6,990 nucleotides of DNA from JAKFFN01 sp964444305 (GCA_964444305.1 CAYUGQ010000131.1:1-6990); one strand, 5' to 3'. Numbered from the stretch's first letter, positions 1 to 6,754 are shown. Numbers and translations: made by a program. The notes: generated by a model not told the origin, from the sequence alone.

Positions 1-1
1 G

Positions 2-67
2 GTTAAAAAAGGAGATATTTTCATCAGCGACCCGGCTTTCCTTGAGGGGACGTCGGAAATTAAATAG
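2..67 (+). CDS. 3' end of a truncated upstream CDS; GatC tail is one possibility
   Basis: An open frame enters from the left edge and stops at TAG 65-67, giving 21 residues that end SDPAFLEGTSEIK. It lies upstream of gatA on the same strand, where gatC often sits. GatC proteins commonly finish with a Lys/Asp-Gly-aromatic-x-Val-Pro-x-Ile/Leu-Glu pattern. The fragment has a loosely similar Lys-Lys-Gly, then Pro-Ala-Phe-Leu-Glu, but only if a two-residue insertion is allowed. The 143-bp gap before gatA is longer than usual for a gatC-gatA pair. That it is coding at all rests on an open frame of 21 codons, which could be chance. GatC identity is a guess. Confidence 0.35.
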   Translation, partial: VKKGDIFISDPAFLEGTSEIK

Positions 68-138
68 TGACGCACCGGACTTACCGGCGAGGAATCTAAA
101 AACAAATACCGGACCCCGCCTTGTAATAATACACTTGC

Positions 139-159
139 GGCAGGCGGGTGAGGCCTGCC
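139..159 (+). promoter_or_regulatory. Hairpin in the gatA leader
   Basis: A perfect 7-bp inverted repeat, GGCAGGC at 139-145 and GCCTGCC at 153-159, encloses the 7-base loop GGGTGAG. It lies 51 bases before the gatA ATG. No T-run follows, so it does not look like a terminator for the preceding gene. An in-frame GTG at 148-150 sits in the loop and extends the gatA frame by 21 codons, but it has no ribosome site. An AATAAT at 125-130 could be a -10 box, yet no convincing -35 box lies 16-18 bases upstream of it. A structured leader is plausible, but function is not shown. Confidence 0.3.
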
Positions 160-210
160 AAATCGACGCAACGATCCCTCATTAAATTTTCTACGGTTAA
201 AGATCAAGAT

Positions 211-1671
211 ATGGAACTCAGCGGAAAAACGGCTCACGAACTTAAAGACCTTCTGGACAAGGGCGAAGTCTCCAGCGTGGAAATCACGAAGGCTACCTTA
301 GACCGGATAAATGCCGTCGAGGAGCGCATCGGGGCCTACGTGACGGTGACTGCTGAGGAAGCATTGAAAACCGCTGAAGAAGTCGACCGGAAGCGGGCCG
401 CAGGAGAAGCTGTGGCGCCTCTCGCCGGAATTCCGCTGGCTCTGAAAGACAATATGTGTACCAACGGTACGCGCACGACCTGTTCCTCGAAAATGCTGGA
501 GAACTTTGTGCCGCCTTTTGACGGGACCGTGGTCAAGCGTCTGCGTGAGCAGGGTGTGGTCTTTACGGGCAAGGCGAACATGGATGAGTTTGCCATGGGG
601 TCGAGCACGGAGAGCAGCTATTTTAAGAAGACTGCTAATCCGTGGAACCTGGATCATACGCCGGGCGGCAGCAGTGGCGGCAGTGCGGCGGCTGTGGCGG
701 CGGGTATGGCTACGCTGGCCGTGGGCAGCGATACGGGCGGATCGATTCGTCAGCCGGCGGCCTTTTGTGGTCTGGTGGGAATGAAACCGACCTATGGTCT
801 GGTTTCGCGTTACGGATTGATGGCATTTGCATCAAGCCTGGATCAGATTGGTCCGGTGACGCGGGATGTGGAAGATGCGGCCCTGCTGTTGAACGCTATC
901 GGCGGTCATGATGCGCTGGATTCGACCAGTGCGAAGGTGGACGTTCCTGATTATACGAGCTTTCTGGGTAAGGATATCAAGGGACTGCGGGTTGGGTTGC
1001 CGAAAGAATTTTTTGTTGAAGGTGCCGACGAAGATGTTCGCAGCAATGTTGATGCTGCCGTGAAGCAATTGGAATCGCTGGGGGCGGAGCTGGTGGAAGT
1101 GGAACTGCCTCATACCAAGTATGCGGTGGCGACTTATTACCTGTGTGCAACGGCGGAAGCCAGCAGCAACCTGGCGCGGTATGACGGAGCCCATTATGGC
1201 TACCGGGCAGAGGCGGACAACGTGGTGGACATGTTTAGTCGGAGCCGCAGTCAGGGTTTTGGCCCTGAGGTAAAGCGGCGAATCATGTTGGGTACGTATG
1301 CTTTGAGCGCGGGTTTTTATGAAGATTTTTATTTGAAGGCGCTGAAAGTGCGGACGTTGATTCAGCGGGACTTTACGAATGCGTTTGAAAAATGCGATGT
1401 TATCGCCGGACCGACGACGCCGTCTTCGGCTTTCAAATTCGGAGAAAAGATGGCTGATCCGCTGGCGATGTATTTGAGCGATATTTATACAATCAGCGTC
1501 AACCTTTCGGGAATTCCGGGGATGTCGGTTCCCTGCGGATTTACAAAAAGCGGCCTGCCGCTGGGTCTACAACTTATCGCGCCGGCTTTTGAGGATGGAC
1601 GCCTGTTTACTGTGGGGCATGCCTATCAGCAGGCTACAGACTGGCACACGAAGAAGGCTGATCTGGTCTGA
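211..1671 (+). CDS. gatA: Glutamyl-tRNA(Gln)/aspartyl-tRNA(Asn) amidotransferase subunit A
   Basis: GatA is the glutaminase subunit of the cytoplasmic GatCAB complex. It releases ammonia from glutamine, and GatB uses it to convert Glu-tRNA(Gln) to Gln-tRNA(Gln) and/or Asp-tRNA(Asn) to Asn-tRNA(Asn). The 486-residue product is full length and carries the amidase-signature Ser-cisSer-Lys triad. Lys79 lies in GIPLALKDN, cis-Ser154 in TPGGSSGGSAAA and Ser178 in the GSDTGGSIRQPA segment. These numbers match the published Staphylococcus aureus GatA triad, which supports the ATG at 211 over the in-frame GTG at 148. The ribosome site at 211 is weak (only AAAGA a few bases upstream). No gatB follows; ppiC starts 202 bases downstream, so the other subunits are probably encoded elsewhere or upstream of the window. 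A short conserved-looking C-terminus ending KKADLV argues against truncation. Confidence 0.97.
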   Translation: MELSGKTAHELKDLLDKGEVSSVEITKATLDRINAVEERIGAYVTVTAEEALKTAEEVDRKRAAGEAVAPLAGIPLALKDNMCTNGTRTTCSSKMLENFVPPFDGTVVKRLREQGVVFTGKANMDEFAMGSSTESSYFKKTANPWNLDHTPGGSSGGSAAAVAAGMATLAVGSDTGGSIRQPAAFCGLVGMKPTYGLVSRYGLMAFASSLDQIGPVTRDVEDAALLLNAIGGHDALDSTSAKVDVPDYTSFLGKDIKGLRVGLPKEFFVEGADEDVRSNVDAAVKQLESLGAELVEVELPHTKYAVATYYLCATAEASSNLARYDGAHYGYRAEADNVVDMFSRSRSQGFGPEVKRRIMLGTYALSAGFYEDFYLKALKVRTLIQRDFTNAFEKCDVIAGPTTPSSAFKFGEKMADPLAMYLSDIYTISVNLSGIPGMSVPCGFTKSGLPLGLQLIAPAFEDGRLFTVGHAYQQATDWHTKKADLV

Positions 1672-1738
1672 CAAAGGCCTGAAGGCCGAGTAATCTGCGT
1701 TGCGGTTTTTTGCCGGACAGGGTCTAGTTGGATGAAAA

Positions 1739-1755
1739 TTGGCCCAAGGAATGCG
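1739..1755 (+). promoter_or_regulatory. Possible sigma-54-type promoter element upstream of ppiC
   Basis: The sequence TTGGCCCAAGGAATGCG has GG (1741-1742) and GC (1753-1754) exactly ten bases apart, as in the -24/-12 sigma-54 consensus TTGGCACG-N4-TTGCA. It departs from consensus at several other positions. A start near 1766 would leave a leader of about 108 bases before ppiC. A competing sigma-70-like reading pairs TTGGAC (1767-1772) with TAAAAT (1793-1798), but its 20-base spacer is too long. Either could be chance; the 202-bp gap between gatA and ppiC makes some promoter here likely. Confidence 0.2.
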
Positions 1756-1873
1756 TTGACTGCATCTTGGACACCTTTGAGAAAACCCTTAGTAAAATGC
1801 AGGGTGCGGCAATTTTGCGGATCCTTTATTTTTGCACAACACGCGAGAAACTGAAACAAAGAAAGGCATTATC

Positions 1874-2155
1874 ATGGCAAATGAAGTACGGGCGAGCCAC
1901 ATTCTGGTCGCCAGCGAGCAGGAAGCTCGTGATCTTAAAGCACGGATTGACAACGGGGACGATTTTGGGCAGCTTGCTCAGCAGCACAGCCAGTGCCCCA
2001 GCGGTCGCTCAGGTGGTGATCTGGGTTTCTTTGGCAAGGGCATGATGGTTCCAGAATTTGAAACTGCCGCTTTTGCCTGTAACACCAATGAAGTTTCGGA
2101 TCCGGTTAAGACCCAGTTTGGTTATCACCTGATTAAGGTTACAGAACAGCGTTAA
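1874..2155 (+). CDS. ppiC: Cytoplasmic parvulin-type peptidyl-prolyl cis-trans isomerase
   Basis: The product is a stand-alone parvulin domain of 93 residues, the same size as E. coli PpiC (Par10). It catalyses cis-trans isomerisation of peptide bonds before proline. The domain features appear in order: ASHILV with His9, the CPSGRSGGDLGFF stretch with Cys41 and Asp49, MVPEF with Met58 and Phe62, and QFGYHLIKV with Phe82 and His85. These correspond to the active-site residues of parvulins. There is no signal peptide or membrane segment, so it should act in the cytoplasm, unlike SurA or PrsA. The ATG at 1874 is preceded by GAAAGG (1861-1866) at seven bases, and the protein then begins like PpiC; the longer frame from 1832 adds an unconserved 14 residues. 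It stands alone between a 202-bp leader and its own terminator, so it is probably monocistronic. Confidence 0.95.
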   Translation: MANEVRASHILVASEQEARDLKARIDNGDDFGQLAQQHSQCPSGRSGGDLGFFGKGMMVPEFETAAFACNTNEVSDPVKTQFGYHLIKVTEQR

Positions 2156-2183
2156 GCCGCTGATTTCCCATAATTAAAGCATT

Positions 2184-2238
2184 CGGCGTCGGAAGCTCGC
2201 ATTATTAACTTGCGAAGATTTTCCGGCGCCGTTTTTTT
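2184..2238 (+). terminator. Intrinsic terminator of ppiC, ending six bases before the next gene
   Basis: CGGCGTCGGAA (2184-2194) pairs with TTCCGGCGCCG (2221-2231) over 11 base pairs, with one G-T wobble. Inside the 26-base loop a smaller TCGCA/TGCGA stem can also form. Seven T residues follow at 2232-2238. This is a textbook rho-independent terminator 28 bases after the ppiC stop. It ends directly against the MBOAT start codon at 2245, so it could also act as an attenuator for that gene. Confidence 0.85.
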
Positions 2239-2244
2239 CCGGGC

Positions 2245-3675
2245 ATGGTATTCGACAGCCTGGAATTCGTCGTTTTTTTTGCTATCGTCTATGCAGTATA
2301 CCTTATGTTGCGCCGGTATCAGACGCAGAACGTGTGGCTGCTGGGCGCCAGCTATTTCTTTTATGGGTTCTGGAGCTGGAAGTTTCTGGGTCTGCTGCTG
2401 GCGACCCAGACGATTGATTATCATATAAGCCAGGCCCTTGGGCGTCTGACAGATCCGGTGCGGCGTCGCAGGCTGATGTGGCTTAGCGTGATCGTCAACA
2501 TGGGCACGCTAGGCTTTTTTAAGTACTTCAATTTTTTCACGGAAAACCTCCAGCATACTCTGCGCTTTTTCGGCGCGGAGGTATCGGAGGTTACGCTTAA
2601 TATCGTTCTGCCGGTGGGCATCTCTTTTTATACGATCCAGGAGATGACCTACATCATCGATATTTATCGCGGGCGAACGAAACCGGTGAAGAAGTTTACT
2701 GACTTTGCGCTGTTTGTGGCGTTTTTTCCTCAGTTGCTGGCGGGCCCGATTGAGAGGGCGGAGCGGCTGATGCCGCAGATGCAGAGCCAGCGGGTGATCA
2801 CTCGCACGCATATCATGGAAGGCTCGTGGCTGTTTTTCTGGGGCTTGTTTAAGAAGATGTTTGTGGCGGACCGCATTGCGATGGTCTCTGACAGTTTGTT
2901 TTCTGATCCGGGAGGGGCCAGTGCGCCTTTGGCGGTACTGGGGGCGCTGGCGTTTACGATTCAGATTTACGCGGACTTTTCGGGGTATTCGGATATGTCG
3001 GCCGGACTGGGGAGGCTGATGGGCTTCCGCCTCATGTATAACTTTCACTTGCCGTTTTTTGCGGTGACGCCGTCGGATTTCTGGCGACGATGGCATATCA
3101 GTCTTTCGCAATGTCTGCGGGATAACCTTTATATTCCGCTGGGGGGCAACCGGTTTGGTTATCGGCGGGAGATGGTGGCGCTGATGGTGACGATGCTTAT
3201 TGGCGGATTGTGGCATGGGGCTCAGTGGCATTTTGTGATGTGGGGGGCTTACTGCGGCGGGCTGCTGGTGCTGGAGCGGGCTGTGAGGCTGGCGTTTGGG
3301 CCGGATGCATTGCTGCGCCCGATTAACGAAGCGTCGTTACCGCGGAGGGTGGCTCATATCGCGGTGATGTTTCCGTTAACCGTGATCGGGTTTGTGATTT
3401 TCAGGGCGGAGACCACGGCGGATGCAGGACTGGTGTTTGCGCGGATGTTCGGGGAGTTTGGTGACTGGGATGCGGCGCGGCATTTGTTGAAAGAGGTGTT
3501 TTTCTGTTGTGCGGTGTTGTTTGGTTACCAGTGGGCTCATTACCTGACGAATGACCGATATTTTGTTTTCAGGCTGCCGTGGCCTGTTCGGGCAGTGTTT
3601 TATTTTGCGCTCTATCTATTTTTGGTATCGGGAGCTCCGCATGACGCGAGAACCTTTATCTACTTCCAGTTCTGA
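2245..3675 (+). CDS. AlgI-like MBOAT O-acyltransferase
   Basis: This is a 476-residue multi-span membrane protein of the MBOAT family, close in plan to alginate O-acetyltransferase AlgI and to PatA/DltB. Family members carry acetyl (or other acyl) groups across the inner membrane for attachment to extracytoplasmic glycans. The start MVFDSLEFVVFF and the end FIYFQF are both typical of AlgI proteins, so the gene is complete. Other landmarks are GISFYTIQEMTYIIDIYRG (125-143), QLLAGPIERAERLMPQ (163-178), FWRRWHISLS (279-288) and the catalytic-region GGLWHGAQWHF with His324. The ATG at 2245 has no Shine-Dalgarno sequence and lies just after a terminator T-run, which is odd. The 3' end overlaps the next gene by 35 bases in another frame, implying a two-gene operon with coupled translation. 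The glycan substrate cannot be told from the sequence. Confidence 0.93.
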   Translation: MVFDSLEFVVFFAIVYAVYLMLRRYQTQNVWLLGASYFFYGFWSWKFLGLLLATQTIDYHISQALGRLTDPVRRRRLMWLSVIVNMGTLGFFKYFNFFTENLQHTLRFFGAEVSEVTLNIVLPVGISFYTIQEMTYIIDIYRGRTKPVKKFTDFALFVAFFPQLLAGPIERAERLMPQMQSQRVITRTHIMEGSWLFFWGLFKKMFVADRIAMVSDSLFSDPGGASAPLAVLGALAFTIQIYADFSGYSDMSAGLGRLMGFRLMYNFHLPFFAVTPSDFWRRWHISLSQCLRDNLYIPLGGNRFGYRREMVALMVTMLIGGLWHGAQWHFVMWGAYCGGLLVLERAVRLAFGPDALLRPINEASLPRRVAHIAVMFPLTVIGFVIFRAETTADAGLVFARMFGEFGDWDAARHLLKEVFFCCAVLFGYQWAHYLTNDRYFVFRLPWPVRAVFYFALYLFLVSGAPHDARTFIYFQF

Positions 3676-4837
3676 TGTGACGCCCATAGCCCACCGGCCA
3701 CAGATGGTGGATCCGGCACAGGCGGGGCGGCCGGGGGGGCCTCATGCCTATGGGGTGCCGCTTGCGTGCCTGCTGGCTATTGTTCTGGTGCTGGTTTTTG
3801 AGATTGGGTTCGTTTATCAGTTCCGGTATCGGTTTTGGGATTCGACGTATTCGCTGGCGGAGATTAAGCGGAAGCTGCTGGTGAGTGATGCACCGGCGGA
3901 TGATGTGGCGATTTTCGGAAACAGCCGCTTTTATCACCTGGATCCTGACAATTTAAAGGCGGTTTTTGGGGAGGATGCCCGGATCACGAACTATGCGTGG
4001 GCGTGGTGTGGGATGGAGATTTATGAGCCGATGCTGCGCGGTTTGATCGATAGCGGCCGGAAGCCGACGTTGTTGATCGTGGATGCTAATGCGGAGATGT
4101 TTGGTTATGACGAATCGCTGCTGACGACGGCGGGGGATCCGAGTAATCAGTTTCGGTATCGCCAGACGGCTCCGTTCTGGCAGGGGTTGCGGTTTCAACT
4201 GGCGCAGGAGCAATGGGGGCCGGCGTGGGACACTTTCAGCTCAAAGATGGTGCCGCCTAGTGTGCTGTATGGTGAGCGGGTGCCTCGGGAATTGCGGCGA
4301 TTTCTGAAGGATCAGAAGCTGCCTAAGCCGCGTCAGGATTTTGACCGGATGGTGGGGCACTGGCAGGAGCATGGCTGGTTTCAGTATGCTCCGGAGCGGA
4401 TTTCAGAGTGGGCGGAATATGTCCATGCGGAGTCGACGAACGGGCCCTATAAGCTGATGGAAAACGGGAAGTACCTGGCGGTCTATGAGAAGTTTCTGTC
4501 GCTGGCCCAGCGGCATGGCGTGACGGTGGTGATGTTGCCGGTTCCGCACAATGAACTTCAGTACGATGCTTATATTGAGAATGGGGTTTATGCGGCTTAT
4601 GATGCCTGGCTGAATGAGATGCAGGCGAAGTATCCTGTGTTTCATGCGCCAGCGCCGCGATGGCAAAAGTGGGGCGGAATGCTGGCGGATGCTGGGCATC
4701 TAAACCAGGCGGGGATTGAACGGCACTGGGAGCTTTCCAATGAAATGCTGAACGGGCTGAAGGCCGAGGGGAAGCTGCCGCAGGAGCTTGTGAGCGGCGG
4801 CGGCGACAACGTTACTCCGCAAGCTGAGAGGGAATGA
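3641..4837 (+). CDS. Membrane-anchored SGNH-like (AlgX/AlgJ- or DUF1574-type) protein, probable O-acetylation partner
   Basis: The 398-residue product has a polar N-terminus, one hydrophobic segment (about 38-61) and a large domain that should lie outside the inner membrane. SGNH-hydrolase signatures are present: VAIFGNSRFYHL gives the probable nucleophile Ser95, the RITNYAW segment follows as in related proteins, and DAGHLNQAG supplies Asp350 and His353 of the Asp-x-x-His block. AlgX/AlgJ and DUF1574 proteins have this arrangement, and in alginate systems they take acetyl from the AlgI pathway and add it to polymer. Pairing with the MBOAT gene supports the same role; acceptor and acyl group are unknown. 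I chose ATG 3641 because GGGAG (3630-3634) sits six bases upstream and the membrane helix follows naturally. The longer frame from 3551 would lie inside the MBOAT coding sequence and lacks a reason. The C-terminal tail (after about 372) is polar and probably disordered. Confidence 0.82.
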   Translation: MTREPLSTSSSDVTPIAHRPQMVDPAQAGRPGGPHAYGVPLACLLAIVLVLVFEIGFVYQFRYRFWDSTYSLAEIKRKLLVSDAPADDVAIFGNSRFYHLDPDNLKAVFGEDARITNYAWAWCGMEIYEPMLRGLIDSGRKPTLLIVDANAEMFGYDESLLTTAGDPSNQFRYRQTAPFWQGLRFQLAQEQWGPAWDTFSSKMVPPSVLYGERVPRELRRFLKDQKLPKPRQDFDRMVGHWQEHGWFQYAPERISEWAEYVHAESTNGPYKLMENGKYLAVYEKFLSLAQRHGVTVVMLPVPHNELQYDAYIENGVYAAYDAWLNEMQAKYPVFHAPAPRWQKWGGMLADAGHLNQAGIERHWELSNEMLNGLKAEGKLPQELVSGGGDNVTPQAERE

Positions 4838-4855
4838 CCACCTGCTCAGCTTGCG
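4818..4855. terminator. Inverted repeat at the convergent gene junction, probable (bidirectional) terminator
   Basis: CGCAAGCTGAG (4818-4828) and CTCAGCTTGCG (4845-4855) form a perfect 11-bp stem with a 16-base loop. The loop can add an AGG/CCT extension with one bulged G. The left arm lies in the last codons of the SGNH gene, whose TGA stop (4835-4837) is in the loop. pheA ends at 4886 on the other strand. The + strand continues AAGTTTGTTA, a poor T-run, and the - strand side has none, so termination efficiency is uncertain; RNA 3'-end protection is an alternative role. Confidence 0.5.
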
Positions 4856-4885
4856 AAGTTTGTTATGGGTAAACGTCGGCAGGGC

Positions 4886-6001
4886 TTAGACGGGTTTTTC
4901 TGTTTCGACGATCGTTCGTGCGTTATCATGCACTTCGATGTCGCGGGGATAGCTGCCCATGATTTTGACGTTTACGGAATTTTTCCGGATAGTTTCGATG
5001 CACTCTGCAACGAGGGGGTCTTCCTGGTGGCCAAGGAGGTCGATGAAGAAGACAAGTTCCCAAGCTCGAACGCGGGTGGGCCGGCTTTCGATTTTGGTGA
5101 GGTTGATCTTGCGTTCGTGGAAGGGGCGCAGCAGGTCATGGAGCGCGCCGGGTTCATCTTTGATGGACACCATCAGGCTGGTCTTGTCGTTGCCGGTGGG
5201 CTGACTGTATTGTTTGCCAATGACGACGAAGCGGGTGGTGTTGTCTTTGAGGTCTTCGATGTTTGGGGCGACGACCGGGATATCATACTTCCGGGCTGCC
5301 AGGACAGAACCGATGGCGGCGGCGTAGTCGCGGTCTTTGGCCATTTCCACGCCTTTGGTGGTGGTGCCGACTTCGATCAGTTGCACGTTTGGCAGGTTTT
5401 CTTTCAGCCACATCTGACACTGCTGGAAGGGTTCGGTCTTGCTGTAAATGACACGGATTTTATCCAACGGATTGCGGGAGATGAGGTTCTGATGGATGGC
5501 CAGGTTGATCTCGCTGCAGATGAGCACGTTGAAGCTGAGGAACATATCCAGGTGGATGTGGATGACGCCGCCGGTGCTGTTTTCGATGGGTATAATGCCA
5601 TAGTCGATCCAGTCGCGGTCGACGGCAAAGAAGATGTCGTAGACGGAATTGAAGGGGCGGTGGGATATGGAGTTTCCGAATTCGAGAAGAGCGGCCTCGT
5701 GGCTGAAGGTGGCCTCTGGGCCGAGGTAGCCGACGGTAGGTGCCCGTTCGAGGGCGAGGCTGGCCGACATGATTTCGACAAAAACGTGGCGAATGGCTTC
5801 GGCGGGGAAGCTGCCTTTGCTGGCGTCTATGGCGTTTTTGATGACGAGCTTTTGCCGCGACGCATCATAGAAGGCTTTTCGGCCTTCCTGTTCTTTTAAC
5901 AGGCCGATGGCCTTGGCCACTTCGGCCCGTTCATCCAGCAGCGACACGAGTTCTTTGTCGATGCGATCAATTTGTTTCCGATAATCTTCCAGACTAGCCA
6001 T
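4886..6001 (-). CDS. pheA: Bifunctional chorismate mutase/prephenate dehydratase (P-protein)
   Basis: The enzyme converts chorismate to prephenate and then to phenylpyruvate, the committed steps to phenylalanine in the cytoplasm. Its 371 residues have the standard order: AroQ chorismate mutase (about 1-86), prephenate dehydratase (about 88-268) and ACT regulatory domain (about 273-350). Mutase residues Arg8, Arg25, Lys36, Asp46 and Arg49 align with known catalytic positions. The usual Glu after that last Arg is Gln50 here. The dehydratase starts at VGYLGPEATFSHEAA and contains the catalytic TRF motif (256-258). The ACT domain has GAL (285-287) and ESRP (305-308), which bind phenylalanine, so feedback inhibition is expected. 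The ATG at 6001 is preceded by an AGAAGG-type ribosome site. Only 20 bases separate it from the DUF4230 gene, so the two are probably co-transcribed. Codons favour C at third positions, unlike the G/T-ending codons of the + strand genes. Confidence 0.96.
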   Translation of the reverse strand: MASLEDYRKQIDRIDKELVSLLDERAEVAKAIGLLKEQEGRKAFYDASRQKLVIKNAIDASKGSFPAEAIRHVFVEIMSASLALERAPTVGYLGPEATFSHEAALLEFGNSISHRPFNSVYDIFFAVDRDWIDYGIIPIENSTGGVIHIHLDMFLSFNVLICSEINLAIHQNLISRNPLDKIRVIYSKTEPFQQCQMWLKENLPNVQLIEVGTTTKGVEMAKDRDYAAAIGSVLAARKYDIPVVAPNIEDLKDNTTRFVVIGKQYSQPTGNDKTSLMVSIKDEPGALHDLLRPFHERKINLTKIESRPTRVRAWELVFFIDLLGHQEDPLVAECIETIRKNSVNVKIMGSYPRDIEVHDNARTIVETEKPV

Positions 6002-6021
6002 AGCACCTTCTTGGGAAACTG

Positions 6022-6714
6022 TTATCCCGGCGGCAAGTTCTTTTTCGCCGGATGGAACAAAATTTGTACCTCGCGGCCGGAGTGGACCTGTTCGAGGAAT
6101 CGCTTCAGGGCTTCGCGGGCTTTGTTTTCGGCCTGAGCCATGAGGGCATCGTCGTTTTCGGCTTCGAGTCGGTGCTTTACCTGACCGGTGCGCTGAAGTT
6201 CTTCCAGAAGTTTCCCGCTGTTATCCAGATAGGGCAGACGGGGACTGTCCTGGGCGAAGATGCGGCTTTGCATGGCGTCATGGACAACGGCCATGACTTC
6301 CGGGGCAGGCAGGGTGATGGTGGTTACGCGGTCACCGTTCAGTATATCCTGTTCGCGAACTTTGGCGAGGTCGATGCCGGCGGTTACGGTTGTGACCATT
6401 TCGTAAATTATGTTTGTGGTGGTGCCGGGAACGTCGTCGCGGTCGCCGAGGATATCGCGGGCGATTCGGCCGACGATGCCGCCGGTGGCGGCAGTGGGAA
6501 GAGGTTTATAGCTGCGGCCGATGACGGGAATCCGGTACTGGCGCTCGACGGTGATAAGGCGGAATTCATCTAATATTTCGCCCCGGGCGATGGGAGCCAG
6601 GGCGGCGGTTTCTATTGTCTGACCTGTGCCGCGGGGCTCGGTTGGCCGTAGCAGAGCATACAGGCCATAAAGGGCCAGGATCAGTATGATGATGACCGCG
6701 ATGTAGCGTAGCAC
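6022..6714 (-). CDS. Membrane-anchored DUF4230-like protein of unknown function
   Basis: The 230-residue product has an N-terminal hydrophobic helix (about 3-22) with no cleavage site that I can recognise, so it is likely a signal anchor with the rest outside the cytoplasm. The remainder resembles the DUF4230 family: an early strand region RGEILDEFRLITVERQYRIP (44-63), then MVTTVTAGIDLAKV (106-119), the ITLPAPEVM segment (133-141) and a long C-terminal helix (about 188-212). No catalytic motif or function is known to me. The GTG start at 6714 places the helix at the very N-terminus as expected, but the bases before it are pyrimidine-rich and give no ribosome site. The only in-frame alternatives upstream are non-ATG codons. 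It follows the 30-aa membrane ORF by 40 bases and precedes pheA by 20, so translation may depend on the neighbour. The family assignment is from recalled pattern, not a search. Confidence 0.72.
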   Translation of the reverse strand: MLRYIAVIIILILALYGLYALLRPTEPRGTGQTIETAALAPIARGEILDEFRLITVERQYRIPVIGRSYKPLPTAATGGIVGRIARDILGDRDDVPGTTTNIIYEMVTTVTAGIDLAKVREQDILNGDRVTTITLPAPEVMAVVHDAMQSRIFAQDSPRLPYLDNSGKLLEELQRTGQVKHRLEAENDDALMAQAENKAREALKRFLEQVHSGREVQILFHPAKKNLPPG

Positions 6715-6754
6715 CGGGGGAAGGGACTGCTGGTGACCGGGACCGTTCAGGGCA

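Noticed and set aside
74..114. Repeated ACCGGAC at 74-80 and 108-114, with a further ACCGG at 83-87
   Set aside because: The copies are too short and unevenly spaced to call a binding-site array.
148..210. GTG start giving gatA 21 extra residues
   Set aside because: The added residues are not GatA-like, the GTG lies in a hairpin loop without a ribosome site, and the ATG at 211 gives the canonical Lys79/Ser154/Ser178 numbering.
1676..1711. GGCC/GGCC mini-hairpin plus a later T6 run after gatA as a terminator
   Set aside because: The stem is only 4 bp and the T-run starts 18 bases beyond it, so it does not meet the shape of an intrinsic terminator.
1732..1854. 40-codon ORF in the gatA-ppiC gap
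   Set aside because: There is no Shine-Dalgarno sequence and its residues show no helix or motif; with no comparison data it looks like chance.
1728..2045. 105-codon frame starting at TTG and overlapping ppiC
   Set aside because: It runs through ppiC in another frame, starts at TTG without a ribosome site and shows no domain.
2509..3231. 240-codon open frame on the - strand
   Set aside because: It is antisense to the MBOAT gene and rich in Arg, His, Gln and Pro, typical of a shadow of a G/T-rich coding strand.
3551..3640. Upstream start for the SGNH gene adding 30 residues
   Set aside because: The added part lies wholly in MBOAT coding sequence, while ATG 3641 has GGGAG six bases upstream.
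2209..4858. Repeat of CTTGCGAAG at 2209-2217 and 4850-4858
   Set aside because: A nine-base match in two unrelated hairpin regions is within chance for this length, and the flanks differ.
4865..5899. 344-codon open frame on the + strand
   Set aside because: It is fully antisense to pheA, whose domains and motifs are unmistakable. Its Val/Asp/Gly/Phe-heavy composition is what the reverse complement of C-ending codons produces.
6052..6573. 173-codon open frame on the + strand
   Set aside because: It is antisense to the DUF4230-like gene and has the same shadow composition, with no recognisable domain or ribosome site.
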